This document shows positions 29,039-39,065 of a DNA stretch of 64,000 nt, piece after piece. Origin of the DNA: Nitrosomonas sp. GTDB lineage: Bacteria > Pseudomonadota > Gammaproteobacteria > Burkholderiales > Nitrosomonadaceae. A model generated the notes under the pieces. That model did no database searches. It worked only from the letters and a program-made list of their open reading frames with translations, and had not been told where the DNA came from. The first letter of the stretch is position 1, and the number at the start of each line of letters is the position of its first letter. The translations under genes were made by a program, and so were the position numbers. The DNA is taken from NCBI GenBank assembly GCA_021604405.1, contig BQJA01000006.1:1-64000 (forward strand), written 5' to 3'.

Positions 29039-30052
29039 ATGAAATCTACCATTAAATTTTCATTTGTCGGATTTGCCAATCTGCTGCTGGCCGTGGTTAT
29101 GGTGGCCGCGCAGGCTGCAGAACCGCTGCCATCCTGGAATGATGGAGCAGCAAGAAGCGCGATCGTCAAATTCGTTGACACCGTGACGACGCAGGGGTCG
29201 CCGGATTTCGTCCCCGAGCCGGCGCGTATCGCCGTGTTTGACAATGACGGTACGCTGTGGGCCGAGCAACCCATGTACTTCCAACTTCTCTTTGCCATAG
29301 ACCGTGTGAAAGCGCTGGCGCCAAATCATCCCGAATGGAAGCACAAGGAGCCCTTTGCTTCGCTGCTCAAGGGAGACGTGAAAACGGCGCTTGCCGGCGG
29401 CGAGCACGCGGCACTCGAGATCGTGATGGCAACACATGCGGGTATTACCACTGCAGAGTTCGAAAAAATCGCGCGGGGGTGGATCGCAAACGCAAGACAT
29501 CCGACGACCCAACGGCTATATGCCGAGATGATCTATCAGCCGATGCTTGAGCTGCTGGATTATTTCCGCACAAACGGTTTTAAAACCTTCATTGTTTCCG
29601 GCGGGGGTGTCGAGTTTATGCGGGCATGGGTCAATGAAGTCTATGGCATACCGCCTGAACAGGTGATCGGCAGCAGTATCAAGACCGAGTTCAGGATAAA
29701 CAATGGTGTCCCTGTACTGACCCGCCTGCCTGAAGTAAATTTCATTGATGACAGGGAAGGCAAGCCGGTGGCAATCAACCAGCATATCGGCCGCCGTCCT
29801 ATCGCCGCATTCGGAAATTCGGACGGCGACTTGCAGATGCTGCAATGGACCGCTGCCGGGGATAGCGCACGATTGGTCGCTTATGTTCACCACACAGACG
29901 GCGATCGCGAATGGGCGTACGATCGCAAATCCAGCATCGGCCAACTGGATGAAGGCCTCGATGAGGCGCAAGCGAAAGATTGGCTGGTTATCGACATGAA
30001 GAAAGACTGGAAGCAAATCTATCCGGACGAAACGAAGCAGGCAATGCAATAA
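29039..30052 (+). CDS. Secreted HAD-family phosphatase
   Basis: Signal peptide; ARIAVFDNDGTLWAEQP (DxDGT); FIVSGGGVEFMRAW; IAAFGNSDGDLQMLQW. Confidence 0.85.
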   Translation: MKSTIKFSFVGFANLLLAVVMVAAQAAEPLPSWNDGAARSAIVKFVDTVTTQGSPDFVPEPARIAVFDNDGTLWAEQPMYFQLLFAIDRVKALAPNHPEWKHKEPFASLLKGDVKTALAGGEHAALEIVMATHAGITTAEFEKIARGWIANARHPTTQRLYAEMIYQPMLELLDYFRTNGFKTFIVSGGGVEFMRAWVNEVYGIPPEQVIGSSIKTEFRINNGVPVLTRLPEVNFIDDREGKPVAINQHIGRRPIAAFGNSDGDLQMLQWTAAGDSARLVAYVHHTDGDREWAYDRKSSIGQLDEGLDEAQAKDWLVIDMKKDWKQIYPDETKQAMQ

Positions 30053-30248
30053 ACAGAAAATCACTAACCCGGGTCTTTCTCGCGACATTTCGCGTGAACC
30101 AGTGGCAGGCACATTCCGCACCTCGCGATCGCTGCCACACGGCACAGACCGGGCACAAAACTAAAGCGAATTGTTGATTCCCCATGCAAATACCCAAGTT
30201 CATCGTATAATTCATTTTTCTTTAAGCTATCGCCTGTGTAAAGCACCT

Positions 30249-31559
30249 ATGACCGCAAGTAACTCGCTCGCCACCACACGCCAATTAATTGAATTTATTG
30301 ACGCCAGTCCTACGCCGTGGCACGCTGTTGCGCGCATGCGCCAGCATTTAACAGCACAAAATTACACGGAATTGTACGAAGCTCAATCTTGGCAGCTGCA
30401 TCCCAATACTGGTTACTTTGTGGTGAGGGAAGAAGCGTCACTGATTGCATTTTGTACGGGCGGCGAAATGACAAACACGCAGTTCCGTATTATCGGCGCA
30501 CATACCGACTCGCCCGGACTGCGTGTTAAAACCAGTGGTGCGCAGGAAAACGGCGGCTATCTGCGTCTCAATTGTGAAGTATATGGCGGCCCTATATTAG
30601 CTACTTTTACCGACCGCGATTTGGCTTTGGCGGGCCGCATTCTGGTGAGAGATGGCAGTGCGCAGGGGTTTTCCAGCAAGCTTTATGACAGTAAAAAAGC
30701 ATTGGTTCGTTTGCCCAATTTGCCTATTCATCTCAATCGTTCCGTCAACGACGATGGATTAAGAATGCAAAAGCATAAGGATCTGAATTTGTTACTGGGT
30801 AGCCTGCATGAGCCCTTATCTGCGAATGATTCATTTAATCAATGGCTTTGTGAAACGACCGCTGTAAAACGAAAAAATCTGCTTGGCTTCGAGCTGTTAC
30901 CCTATGACATTCAGCCCGGTGCCTTTTTTGGTGCGCATGATGAATTTATCGCCGTGCGCCAATTAGATAATCTGGCATCCTGTCACGCGGCAATTGCCGC
31001 ATTATTAAGCGCAACGGATTCAACGGCGACGCAAGTGATTGCTTTGTTCGATCACGAAGAGGTTGGTAGCGCCAGCTATACGGGTGCAGGTGGCAGTTTT
31101 TTGCAAGATGTTTTGCAGCGCATCCTATACGCTTTCAACGATGAACAAGATGCTCTGGCAAAGACCATGGCGAGAAGCTGGCTAGCATCCGCTGATATGG
31201 CACATGCGTGGCATCCGTCGCACAGCGATTGCTATGATGGTTTGCATCATCTAAAAGTGAATCAAGGCTTGGCGTTAAAAATAAACAGCAGCCAGCGTTA
31301 TGCGACAAATGCCATCGGGGAAGCTTTGTTTATGCAAGTGGCAGAGAAAGCCAATGTTCCGGTGCAAAAATATGTGCACCGCGCCGATTTGTCCTGTGGT
31401 TCGACAATAGGGCCCGTTTGTGCAACGCGTTTGGGGATACGTACACTTGATATTGGCGTTCCCATGTGGGCCATGCACAGTGCGCGGGAAAGTTGTGGCG
31501 CTCACGATCAGGCGTACTACCTGAATTGGATGCGCGCGTTCCTCAGTCCTGAACAGTGA
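30249..31559 (+). CDS. M18 family aminopeptidase
   Basis: RIIGAHTDSPGLRVKT...FGAHDEFIAVRQLDNLASCHAAI...LFDHEEVGSASYTGA...ADMAHAWHPSH; ATG at 30249. Confidence 0.92.
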   Translation: MTASNSLATTRQLIEFIDASPTPWHAVARMRQHLTAQNYTELYEAQSWQLHPNTGYFVVREEASLIAFCTGGEMTNTQFRIIGAHTDSPGLRVKTSGAQENGGYLRLNCEVYGGPILATFTDRDLALAGRILVRDGSAQGFSSKLYDSKKALVRLPNLPIHLNRSVNDDGLRMQKHKDLNLLLGSLHEPLSANDSFNQWLCETTAVKRKNLLGFELLPYDIQPGAFFGAHDEFIAVRQLDNLASCHAAIAALLSATDSTATQVIALFDHEEVGSASYTGAGGSFLQDVLQRILYAFNDEQDALAKTMARSWLASADMAHAWHPSHSDCYDGLHHLKVNQGLALKINSSQRYATNAIGEALFMQVAEKANVPVQKYVHRADLSCGSTIGPVCATRLGIRTLDIGVPMWAMHSARESCGAHDQAYYLNWMRAFLSPEQ

Positions 31560-31613
31560 CACCTCTAAGGCTGAATGCATAGCGTTTTAACCGGGCAGAA
31601 GCGGTGGTTTGCG

Positions 31614-31991
31614 TTAAAAACGTATTTCAAGCTGGGGTGCTAAATTGATGCTGTTGGCTGTCTGATCATTGCCACTGGTGCCAACTAACGGATCCATTCG
31701 CCTGTTTTCTTCATAGATTGTTTTGGCGCCCCAGCGTACCGTTGGCGATGAAGAATCTGCCGGTTTTCGCCACTCTGGTTCTTCCTTGTCAGTACGATAT
31801 GCTTCATCACCCCGCGATAATTTCTTGTCAGTAGACTGAAGGTAGAATTCGTCTGGAAAATCCAATTTTAGCGTTGAGTCTGCAATGACAATTGAAGATA
31901 CTAATAAAAAAAGCACCCATGCTAATCGATATGTGTATGCGAATACGTTGTTATTTATTTGGGCGGTTTGTGCTTGCGTTATCATGTTCAT
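31614..31991 (-). CDS. Hypothetical protein with N-terminal TM/signal segment
   Basis: 125 aa ORF overlapping the 3' end of the upstream SBP gene; ends QTANSINLAPQLEIRF. Confidence 0.55.
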   Translation of the reverse strand: MNMITQAQTAQINNNVFAYTYRLAWVLFLLVSSIVIADSTLKLDFPDEFYLQSTDKKLSRGDEAYRTDKEEPEWRKPADSSSPTVRWGAKTIYEENRRMDPLVGTSGNDQTANSINLAPQLEIRF

Positions 31992-32769
31992 TCTTCCAGT
32001 CTAATGAATCAAACCAAAATTTATGTTTGGCTGAAAGCCAGCCTTCTGCATCGCGGGCGGTAATCCATGCATTTAAGTAATTTAACAATTCTTGTTCCCC
32101 TTTATTAACCGCCATGCCTGTTTTATAACCAAGCAGCGGTTTGTCTATCGGCACATCAACTTTTTCCGGGTGTTCCAGCGCTAAAAATTGTGGTATCGGT
32201 GAAGATGATATCAAAGCATGAATTTTTCCTGCGATGACGGCATTTTTTGCATCGTCGGTTTTGACAAAAGATTTGATTTGTGCCTGATTAAAAATTCTTT
32301 TTGCCAGCTTCTCAGAAACCGTATTTGAAACGACGCCTATTGTTACGTTCGCATTGTTTAAGTCATTGAGCGATTCTTTATGTTTGGTTTTATCCATAGA
32401 AGCTGCAATCCAAATACCGGCATTTGCATAAGCATTGGAAAAATTAATCCGCAATGCCCGGCTCGGGGTAATTGCCAGCCCTGCGATAATAATATCAACT
32501 TTTTTTGTGACTAAAGTATCAATCAAATCTTCCCAATCAACAGCTTTCAATTTAAGCTGAACACCCATATCTTTAGCGAGTTGTTCAGCTATCTGGATCT
32601 CAAAACCTGTAAAACCACCGTTTCTATCTTCCATGACCCAAGGCTCTGCTAGCGAGATGCCAACACGCAATTCACCCGATTTGAGCACGCGATTAAATGT
32701 GTCTGTATACGCAGAATTTGAGAATAAAATTAACACGATGAAGCAAAATAACAGTTTTACCCGTATCAT
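31951..32769 (-). CDS. Transporter substrate-binding (SBP_bac_3) domain protein
   Basis: VLKSGELRVGISLAEPWVMEDRNGGFTGFEIQIAEQLAKDMGVQLKLKAVDWEDLIDTLVTKKVDIIIAGLAITPSRALRINFSNAY. Confidence 0.88.
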   Translation of the reverse strand: MIRVKLLFCFIVLILFSNSAYTDTFNRVLKSGELRVGISLAEPWVMEDRNGGFTGFEIQIAEQLAKDMGVQLKLKAVDWEDLIDTLVTKKVDIIIAGLAITPSRALRINFSNAYANAGIWIAASMDKTKHKESLNDLNNANVTIGVVSNTVSEKLAKRIFNQAQIKSFVKTDDAKNAVIAGKIHALISSSPIPQFLALEHPEKVDVPIDKPLLGYKTGMAVNKGEQELLNYLNAWITARDAEGWLSAKHKFWFDSLDWKNEHDNASTNRPNK

Positions 32770-33152
32770 TCTGAAAACCTCAATTGAATAATATTTAACG
32801 TGATTGAACCCAGGGTTTAAGCTTAAAATCTTTTTGAGCATGAAATGAAATAAAAAATGTAGCATCTTGTAAAATGGCGGATAGCCTGGAACTATTGTGT
32901 CACACGCTACGGTTAGCAACAAATAAATAAATTCTTATATCGGAAGAATTGTCCTGAAAAATTCAAAATCAGGAAGCGCTCAACAAAGCAGTTCCTTTTT
33001 TCCATCGTAGCGCGTTTGTCGCTGAATCATGGTAAATCCTTCGATTGCCTTTACAGTTACCGGCAAGCATGGCGCAATTTACAAGATAGACGATGGCGAT
33101 ACTTGAGAAAGTAACAAGTAATGTTATCTGGAAAATGAAAAGAAAGTGATTT

Positions 33153-34649
33153 TTATCTTCGCGATAATGTCCTTTGTACCGCATCTTTCCAGCCTGTATA
33201 AAGCCTGTCTCGGTTCGAATCATTTATCTGCCCTTCAAAGCGCTTCTCCAAAACCCAGTTTTTAGCAAATTCATCCTGGCTTGGGTAAAATCCGGCCTGC
33301 ATGCCAGCCAGCCAAGCCGCACCCAATGCGGTTGTCTCAAGAATTCGGGGGCGATCCACCGGAATGCCTAAAATATCGGCTAAAAATTGAATGGCCCAGT
33401 TATTGGCCGACATGCCGCCATCCACTCGTAGAATGTGATCGCCCAACCCGCTGCTATCAGGGCAATCGGTATACATGGCTTCCAGTAAGTCGCGTGTTTG
33501 ATAGGCGACACTTTCCAACGCCGCTTTAGCTATTTCGGCAGGACCACTATTGCGGACGAGACCAAAAATAGCGCCGCGGCATTCGCTATCCCAGTAGGGC
33601 GCTCCCAGTCCGGTAAAAGCGGGAACCAGGTAGAGCCGCTGTTCGGGATCGGCTGCTTCGGCCAAGGCTTGGGTCTCACCGGCTTCGCGAATAATTTTCA
33701 AGCCATCACGCAGCCATTGCACGACCGCGCCCGCGATAAAAATAGAACCTTCTAAGGCATAGGTTTTTTTGCCGTTAAGTTGATAGGCAATGGTGCTTAA
33801 TAAACGATTTTTGGAAATAATGCGATGTTGGCCTGTATTGAGTAAGGCAAAACAACCTGTCCCATAGGTGGATTTTAACATGCCGGGAATAAAGCAGGCC
33901 TGTCCGATAGTGGCGGCATGTTGGTCTCCTGCGACACCATAAATAGGGATTTCTCGGTCAAACAAAACACCTCGGGTTGTTCCAAAGTCAGCGGCACAGT
34001 CTTTTACAACAGGTAAGAGATTCATGGGAATATCCAGTAAGCCGCATATATCTTTATCCCATTGTCCTGTCTGGATGTTGTATAACATAGTTCTGGCGGC
34101 ATTAGTTGCATCTGTGGCATGAATTTCGCCGCCGGTCAGCTTCCAGATTAAATAGCAATCAATGGTGCCAAAAAGTAGTTTTCCCGCATGGGCCTTTTGC
34201 TTTACCCCTTCGACATTATCTATAATCCATTTTAATTTGGTCCCGGAGAAATAGGGGTCACATAGCAATCCGGTCCGTTCAGTCAATAAAGTTTCATGGC
34301 CATCCGCTTTGAGTTCCGAGCAGTATGCTGAGGTGCGCCGGTCTTGCCATACAATGGCATTGTATACCGGCTTACCTGTTTCTTTTTCCCAGACTAGCGT
34401 GGTTTCTCGTTGATTGGCAACACCGATAGCGACAATGTCTGCGGCTTTGGCATTGGCCCGCGCTATAGCGCTGCGGCAAGTGGCGGCGACGGTTGACCAG
34501 ATATCGGCTGGATCGTGTTCTACCCAGCCGGATCTGTTAAAGTGTTGAGCAAACTCTTCTTGGGCAATCGCTGCAATTTGCATATTATTGTCAAACAAAA
34601 CAGCCCGGCTGGAAGTCGTGCCCTGATCAATTGCCAGGATATAGTTCAT
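33153..34649 (-). CDS. glpK: Glycerol kinase
   Basis: [20 protein letters not shown]...[10 protein letters not shown]...[16 protein letters not shown]...[12 protein letters not shown]...[19 protein letters not shown]. Confidence 0.93.
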   Translation of the reverse strand: MNYILAIDQGTTSSRAVLFDNNMQIAAIAQEEFAQHFNRSGWVEHDPADIWSTVAATCRSAIARANAKAADIVAIGVANQRETTLVWEKETGKPVYNAIVWQDRRTSAYCSELKADGHETLLTERTGLLCDPYFSGTKLKWIIDNVEGVKQKAHAGKLLFGTIDCYLIWKLTGGEIHATDATNAARTMLYNIQTGQWDKDICGLLDIPMNLLPVVKDCAADFGTTRGVLFDREIPIYGVAGDQHAATIGQACFIPGMLKSTYGTGCFALLNTGQHRIISKNRLLSTIAYQLNGKKTYALEGSIFIAGAVVQWLRDGLKIIREAGETQALAEAADPEQRLYLVPAFTGLGAPYWDSECRGAIFGLVRNSGPAEIAKAALESVAYQTRDLLEAMYTDCPDSSGLGDHILRVDGGMSANNWAIQFLADILGIPVDRPRILETTALGAAWLAGMQAGFYPSQDEFAKNWVLEKRFEGQINDSNRDRLYTGWKDAVQRTLSRR

Positions 34650-34802
34650 AATTGCCTTCTTGTTATCTTGATATGAGTAAGTAAATTATTTGAAAATGGT
34701 CAAGGCAGGCAGCGCCTCTGTTTAATTTATCTTAAAGATTTTCAAGCATAGCATGTGTCAATAACATGCAGCGATACGAATATTCCCAATTTGGAGTGAA
34801 AT

Positions 34803-35450
34803 ATGGAACAGTTGAATCAAACCTGGATGATGCTAAAGCTTGGCGGATGGATTATTCTGCCATTGTCTTTGCTAGGGATCATTGCTTTGGCGATTATGCT
34901 GGAGAAGGCATTTGTTTATTGGCGTTTTGCACGCCTTTCTAATGACTTATCGCATCTGATTGAAACGGTTGGGTTCAAATGGCAAGATTTGGAGAAAATC
35001 CTGTCGGGTCTGGATAAGCGTCATTATTACAAGCGTTTTTTTGAAGTGGTGATTGTCAACAGGCATCAGCCGTCATGGTGGACGGAGTCGCGCGCGGCTG
35101 ACGAGGCACAGCTAATCGAAACGTCACTTGCACGGCGGCTGTGGGCATTAGAGACGATTGTCACGGCTGCTCCTTTGCTGGGACTGGTTGGTACGGTTAT
35201 TGGCATGATGCGCGCCTTCAAGGTGATCGGTAGTGATGGAATTGTCAATCCGACAGCGGTAACGGGTGGCGTTGCGGAAGCGCTTATTGCGACTGTTGTG
35301 GGTTTGATTATTGCACTGGTGGCATTGTTTGGGTTTAATTATTTTTCCCGCCTGCAGGCCAAAACAATGGATGAAATGGAACGCCTTGGTACGCGGCTGA
35401 TTGATCACATTCGCTTGGATCAGCAGGAGGAAGCTCATGAGATTGCGTAA
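34803..35450 (+). CDS. MotA/TolQ/ExbB proton channel family protein
   Basis: ALETIVTAAPLLGLVGTVIGMMRAF...VTGGVAEALIATVVGLIIALVALFGFNYF. Confidence 0.92.
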   Translation: MEQLNQTWMMLKLGGWIILPLSLLGIIALAIMLEKAFVYWRFARLSNDLSHLIETVGFKWQDLEKILSGLDKRHYYKRFFEVVIVNRHQPSWWTESRAADEAQLIETSLARRLWALETIVTAAPLLGLVGTVIGMMRAFKVIGSDGIVNPTAVTGGVAEALIATVVGLIIALVALFGFNYFSRLQAKTMDEMERLGTRLIDHIRLDQQEEAHEIA

Positions 35451-35838
35451 ATCCAGGGCCGTCAGAAAAGGTCAGATTCAGATTATTCCAATGATTGACG
35501 TGATGTTTTTCTTGCTGGCAACCTTCATGCTGGCATCCTTATCCATGCAGAATCTCGATTCGCTGCAGGTCAATCTGCCAGAAGGTAAAGCCGAAAAACT
35601 CAGTGCCGAAAAACCAGTTACCCTGACGCTGACAAAAGACAGCGAAATTTTTATCAACCAGACTTCGGTGACTTTGGAAACACTGGCTGCTACACTCAAG
35701 CCATTGTTGCAGGAGTCCCAGCAAAGATTAATTGTGTCGGCGGACAACGAGGCACCGCAGGGTGTCGTAGTCCAGGCTATGCTGCGCGCGCGCAGTGCCG
35801 GCGCGCAGAATTTTCTCATCGCCGTGCAACATAAGTAA
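35437..35838 (+). CDS. Biopolymer transporter ExbD/TolR family protein
   Basis: KGQIQIIPMIDVMFFLLATFMLASLSM; start at 35437 overlaps the ExbB 3' end. Confidence 0.9.
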   Translation: MRLRKSRAVRKGQIQIIPMIDVMFFLLATFMLASLSMQNLDSLQVNLPEGKAEKLSAEKPVTLTLTKDSEIFINQTSVTLETLAATLKPLLQESQQRLIVSADNEAPQGVVVQAMLRARSAGAQNFLIAVQHK

Positions 35839-35844
35839 CACCGG

Positions 35845-36699
35845 ATGAGTACCGTCAGACCAGAGGAAATTCGACTATGGTGGCCGTTGCCACTGGCAGT
35901 ACTTGTCTGGTTGATGATCATTTGGGCATTTGGTTTTTTGCTGGGCGAGACAAAAAAAGAAACCGATACGCCGCCGCCAATCGAAGCACGTTTTGTTGAA
36001 TTGCCGGAATCAGATCGAAGCCAGGAACCTTCACCGCCGTCTCCTAAAGGTGCCCAACCACAGCCTGAGGTATCTAAACCAGCGCAAAAGACACCACCAG
36101 TGCCGCGCCCCAGTCCACCCGCACGACCACCAAGCAAGCCCAAAACCATCGAAAAAATCGAGTCATTAAAGTCTTTGCCAGAAAGTGAACAGACTAAGCC
36201 AGCAGCGCCGCAATCCGCGCCGACGGATCTGTCGGAATATATCAATCAGGCCAGAGCACGCCAACGTGCAGCAGGAATTGTTGACGGGATTGAAAATACG
36301 CCACCGGTTGCTGCGCCTCAGCCCTCTGCTGAAGAACTGAGGCTGGCCAGAATTAAACGTAATTTGCAGGAACCGGGCACCAGTGGAATTTTTCAAATTA
36401 CCCATATTGGGCCACGCTACGCACAATTTTCTTTTCGTGCCTGGACAACAGGTCAGTCTCCGTCGCGGCGTGTGTTAATCGAAGTAGAAGCCGGGCCGGA
36501 TGGAGATGTGGAACGTGCCATTATCCGCCGCATGATTGAATTGATCCGTGAATATCATCAGGAAGACTTTAACTGGGAATCACAACGCCTTAACCGCGTC
36601 GTCGTGCTTTCTGCGCGTAAACGGGATAATGAAGGTCTGGAAAAATTCTTGATGCGGGAATTTTTTGGTAGCCGATACATGCCACCGCACATGCGATAG
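35845..36699 (+). CDS. TonB-like energy-transducer partner with Pro-rich linker and atypical C-terminal domain
   Basis: Single N-terminal TM, P/K-rich linker; starts 6 nt after exbD stop; C-terminal region not a recognisable canonical TonB CTD. Confidence 0.6.
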   Translation: MSTVRPEEIRLWWPLPLAVLVWLMIIWAFGFLLGETKKETDTPPPIEARFVELPESDRSQEPSPPSPKGAQPQPEVSKPAQKTPPVPRPSPPARPPSKPKTIEKIESLKSLPESEQTKPAAPQSAPTDLSEYINQARARQRAAGIVDGIENTPPVAAPQPSAEELRLARIKRNLQEPGTSGIFQITHIGPRYAQFSFRAWTTGQSPSRRVLIEVEAGPDGDVERAIIRRMIELIREYHQEDFNWESQRLNRVVVLSARKRDNEGLEKFLMREFFGSRYMPPHMR

Positions 36700-36916
36700 T
36701 ATAGTGATGAGTGATTAATTGATATCGTCAATATTGGAACACTGCCGTCTTCCCTCAACAGAATGGCGATCAGATCGCCTTTTAAGAGCAGTCCGAATGT
36801 GCGTTTGCGTGGGAGGTGTTGTCCGGTCATCGCAGAACCTCCCGTTTACGATTACATACTTAGAGGGCAAGGCGCAGTGAAGGTATCCAGTTCAGGTATC
36901 CAGTGCATATATGGCA

Positions 36917-38851
36917 CTATTTGCCAGCGCTAAAGACGACATTGGATTCATCTTCAGCACTAAGTACCAAAACGATTTGCGTATCAATTTCAACCAGGTT
37001 AAATTCTGAGACATTCCCAATTACAGTCAGGAACTTGTCGGTAATTGAAACCTCCGGGCAAGTCATCAGTTTACTGGTACCGGGTTCGAATCGTATCGAG
37101 TTGTTATCCCCGGTGACATAGTTTGCGTTGATCGTGTTGCAATCCGCTACTAAGCTGAGTTTTTTTGCATCTGTAAATGTGATGCTGTAGGTGCCGCCAT
37201 CCGGAATGGTAAGCGTTTCCTTGGTCGAAGCGTGGTATACGCCGGTAGATATGAATTCGGTGCCAATCACGTCCGCGATGGTCGGATCAGGCAATGTGAT
37301 GCTCGGCGGCAGTATGGAGTCTGTACAGCTTGCATCCAAATTATGAAGCGATGCTGGATCATTTACAAATGCGCTGACGATGGAAGCGGCGCATGGTGCA
37401 AAATCGCCGCGATATTGTACATGATCACTATATTCAAAGGTGATGAGGCGACTGTCGGGCAAACTATCAGTCACTTCTTGATTCTCAACAACAGGTGTGC
37501 GCACATCCAATCCACCACCCAGCACGAGTACCGGCACATTAACTGCTGCACTAACATCGCTCTCATCCGTGAGTCTTTCTACATTGAGCGTTTTACATTG
37601 GGGAACATACGATAGAGCAAATACTTGTTCTGCGAACAGTGCAAATTCGGAATAACCGGTTGTATCGTAATTCAGTTCGCGTTGTGGCGGATCATCTGAG
37701 CAAACCATTGCAGCGTGCATAAACCAGGCAACAAAAGATTCTTCTGCAGTGGTGTTTGTAACTTCATCACCAATTACAGAAGTAAACAAGCTTGCGTTAC
37801 CGTTACGCAATTCTGATAACATAAGCGGGATGCTAGGACGTATACCGGATTCCGTATATATCTCTTCAAGATATACGGCCAGTACTTCGGGCGTGACTTT
37901 AATTTCAAAACTGCTACCGTCTGCCGCAGTATACGTTGCTGAAATGGGTTCTTTCTGAACGCGTGCAAAGGCATCGTCCAACAGCGAATCCGGACTTCCA
38001 AGCTTGGCTGTACACGTTGCATCCTCAGCACATAAGGTTAGCAGTGTGTTGATGGCCTGTTCAAGGACTGGGCCAGTACCCTGTACCCACGACACCTTGG
38101 ACAAAGCAGCGGCGCCATCTAAAATAGCAGCCTCAAGAATGTCGGGGTGGCGCTGCATTACATGCTGACCAAGTTGCGCGCCGTAGGATTCGCCGTAGAA
38201 CAGGATTTGATCGTATCCGAGTGCCTCGCGCACCGCATTGACATCATCGGCGTTGGCGAAATTGGTGAATGCATTGATATTGACACCTTGTGCGGTATAG
38301 GCATCCACACATGATTGGTAGGCGCTTCGCGTGCGTTCAAGCTGCGTTTCAAAATCCAGTCCGGTGATTATAGGTGATTTCTCGATTTCGTCAGCTTCTT
38401 CACAGACAAGCGTAGGTTCGCTGAATTGTGTGCCGCGCTGTGAGAATAGTACAAAGTCGCGCGTTTCCAGCATATCTAATACCGGCGTAACCGCCTCTGG
38501 GTCCTCTGGGGCATTTATTATATCCAGCTCGCTGGAAATGGAGGCTTGATCAAGACCGAGATTAATTAACAAACTGCCACCGGGGCCGCCATCCATGAAG
38601 AAGAGGGGCGATCTGTTCTCGCCGTTACCGGTGGCAAAAATACGCACCACAGCCAATCGAATCTCACCATCTGTGCGTCCGTCATGAAATTCCGGGACAG
38701 TGACGTAGCCGCATTCGTAGGCAAGTTCAATCGTCACGTCAGTAAAACAGCCGTCGATTGGTACATATCTGGGCAGTTGACTATCCTGAGCAACTGCAGT
38801 TGTTCCGAAAAACAGGTGAATAATTATTGCAACAATGTATTTCAATCTCAT
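36917..38851 (-). CDS. Secreted alpha/beta hydrolase (tripeptidyl aminopeptidase/TAP-like)
   Basis: Signal peptide; LFFMDGGPGGSLL; FYGESYGAQLGQHVMQRHPDILEAAILDG; VPVLVLGGGLDVRTPVVENQEV. Confidence 0.8.
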   Translation of the reverse strand: MRLKYIVAIIIHLFFGTTAVAQDSQLPRYVPIDGCFTDVTIELAYECGYVTVPEFHDGRTDGEIRLAVVRIFATGNGENRSPLFFMDGGPGGSLLINLGLDQASISSELDIINAPEDPEAVTPVLDMLETRDFVLFSQRGTQFSEPTLVCEEADEIEKSPIITGLDFETQLERTRSAYQSCVDAYTAQGVNINAFTNFANADDVNAVREALGYDQILFYGESYGAQLGQHVMQRHPDILEAAILDGAAALSKVSWVQGTGPVLEQAINTLLTLCAEDATCTAKLGSPDSLLDDAFARVQKEPISATYTAADGSSFEIKVTPEVLAVYLEEIYTESGIRPSIPLMLSELRNGNASLFTSVIGDEVTNTTAEESFVAWFMHAAMVCSDDPPQRELNYDTTGYSEFALFAEQVFALSYVPQCKTLNVERLTDESDVSAAVNVPVLVLGGGLDVRTPVVENQEVTDSLPDSRLITFEYSDHVQYRGDFAPCAASIVSAFVNDPASLHNLDASCTDSILPPSITLPDPTIADVIGTEFISTGVYHASTKETLTIPDGGTYSITFTDAKKLSLVADCNTINANYVTGDNNSIRFEPGTSKLMTCPEVSITDKFLTVIGNVSEFNLVEIDTQIVLVLSAEDESNVVFSAGK

Positions 38852-39065
38852 GGGCCTTCATCTCATAATCGGCGATGTGATCTGGTTGTTCTTGTTGGTG
38901 AATCATGTCATTTCCCAGCAAATTATACGTAAAAATGTAGCAAACTCAAACAACAAAGTTACTAACCATTTGGTTTGGTCAAACGCTATATCGGACAAAT
39001 GAAAGCGGCAGAAATCAAACGAAATTTTTTAAACAGCATTCCGGAAGGATTCAATAATAATATGG

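Noticed and set aside
32969-33223. 84-aa ORF with one TM segment overlapping the glpK 3' end
   Set aside because: Runs into glpK in another frame with no independent start signal.
36879-36904. Direct repeat aggtatccagttcaggtatccagt
   Set aside because: Short, two copies only, no associated feature.
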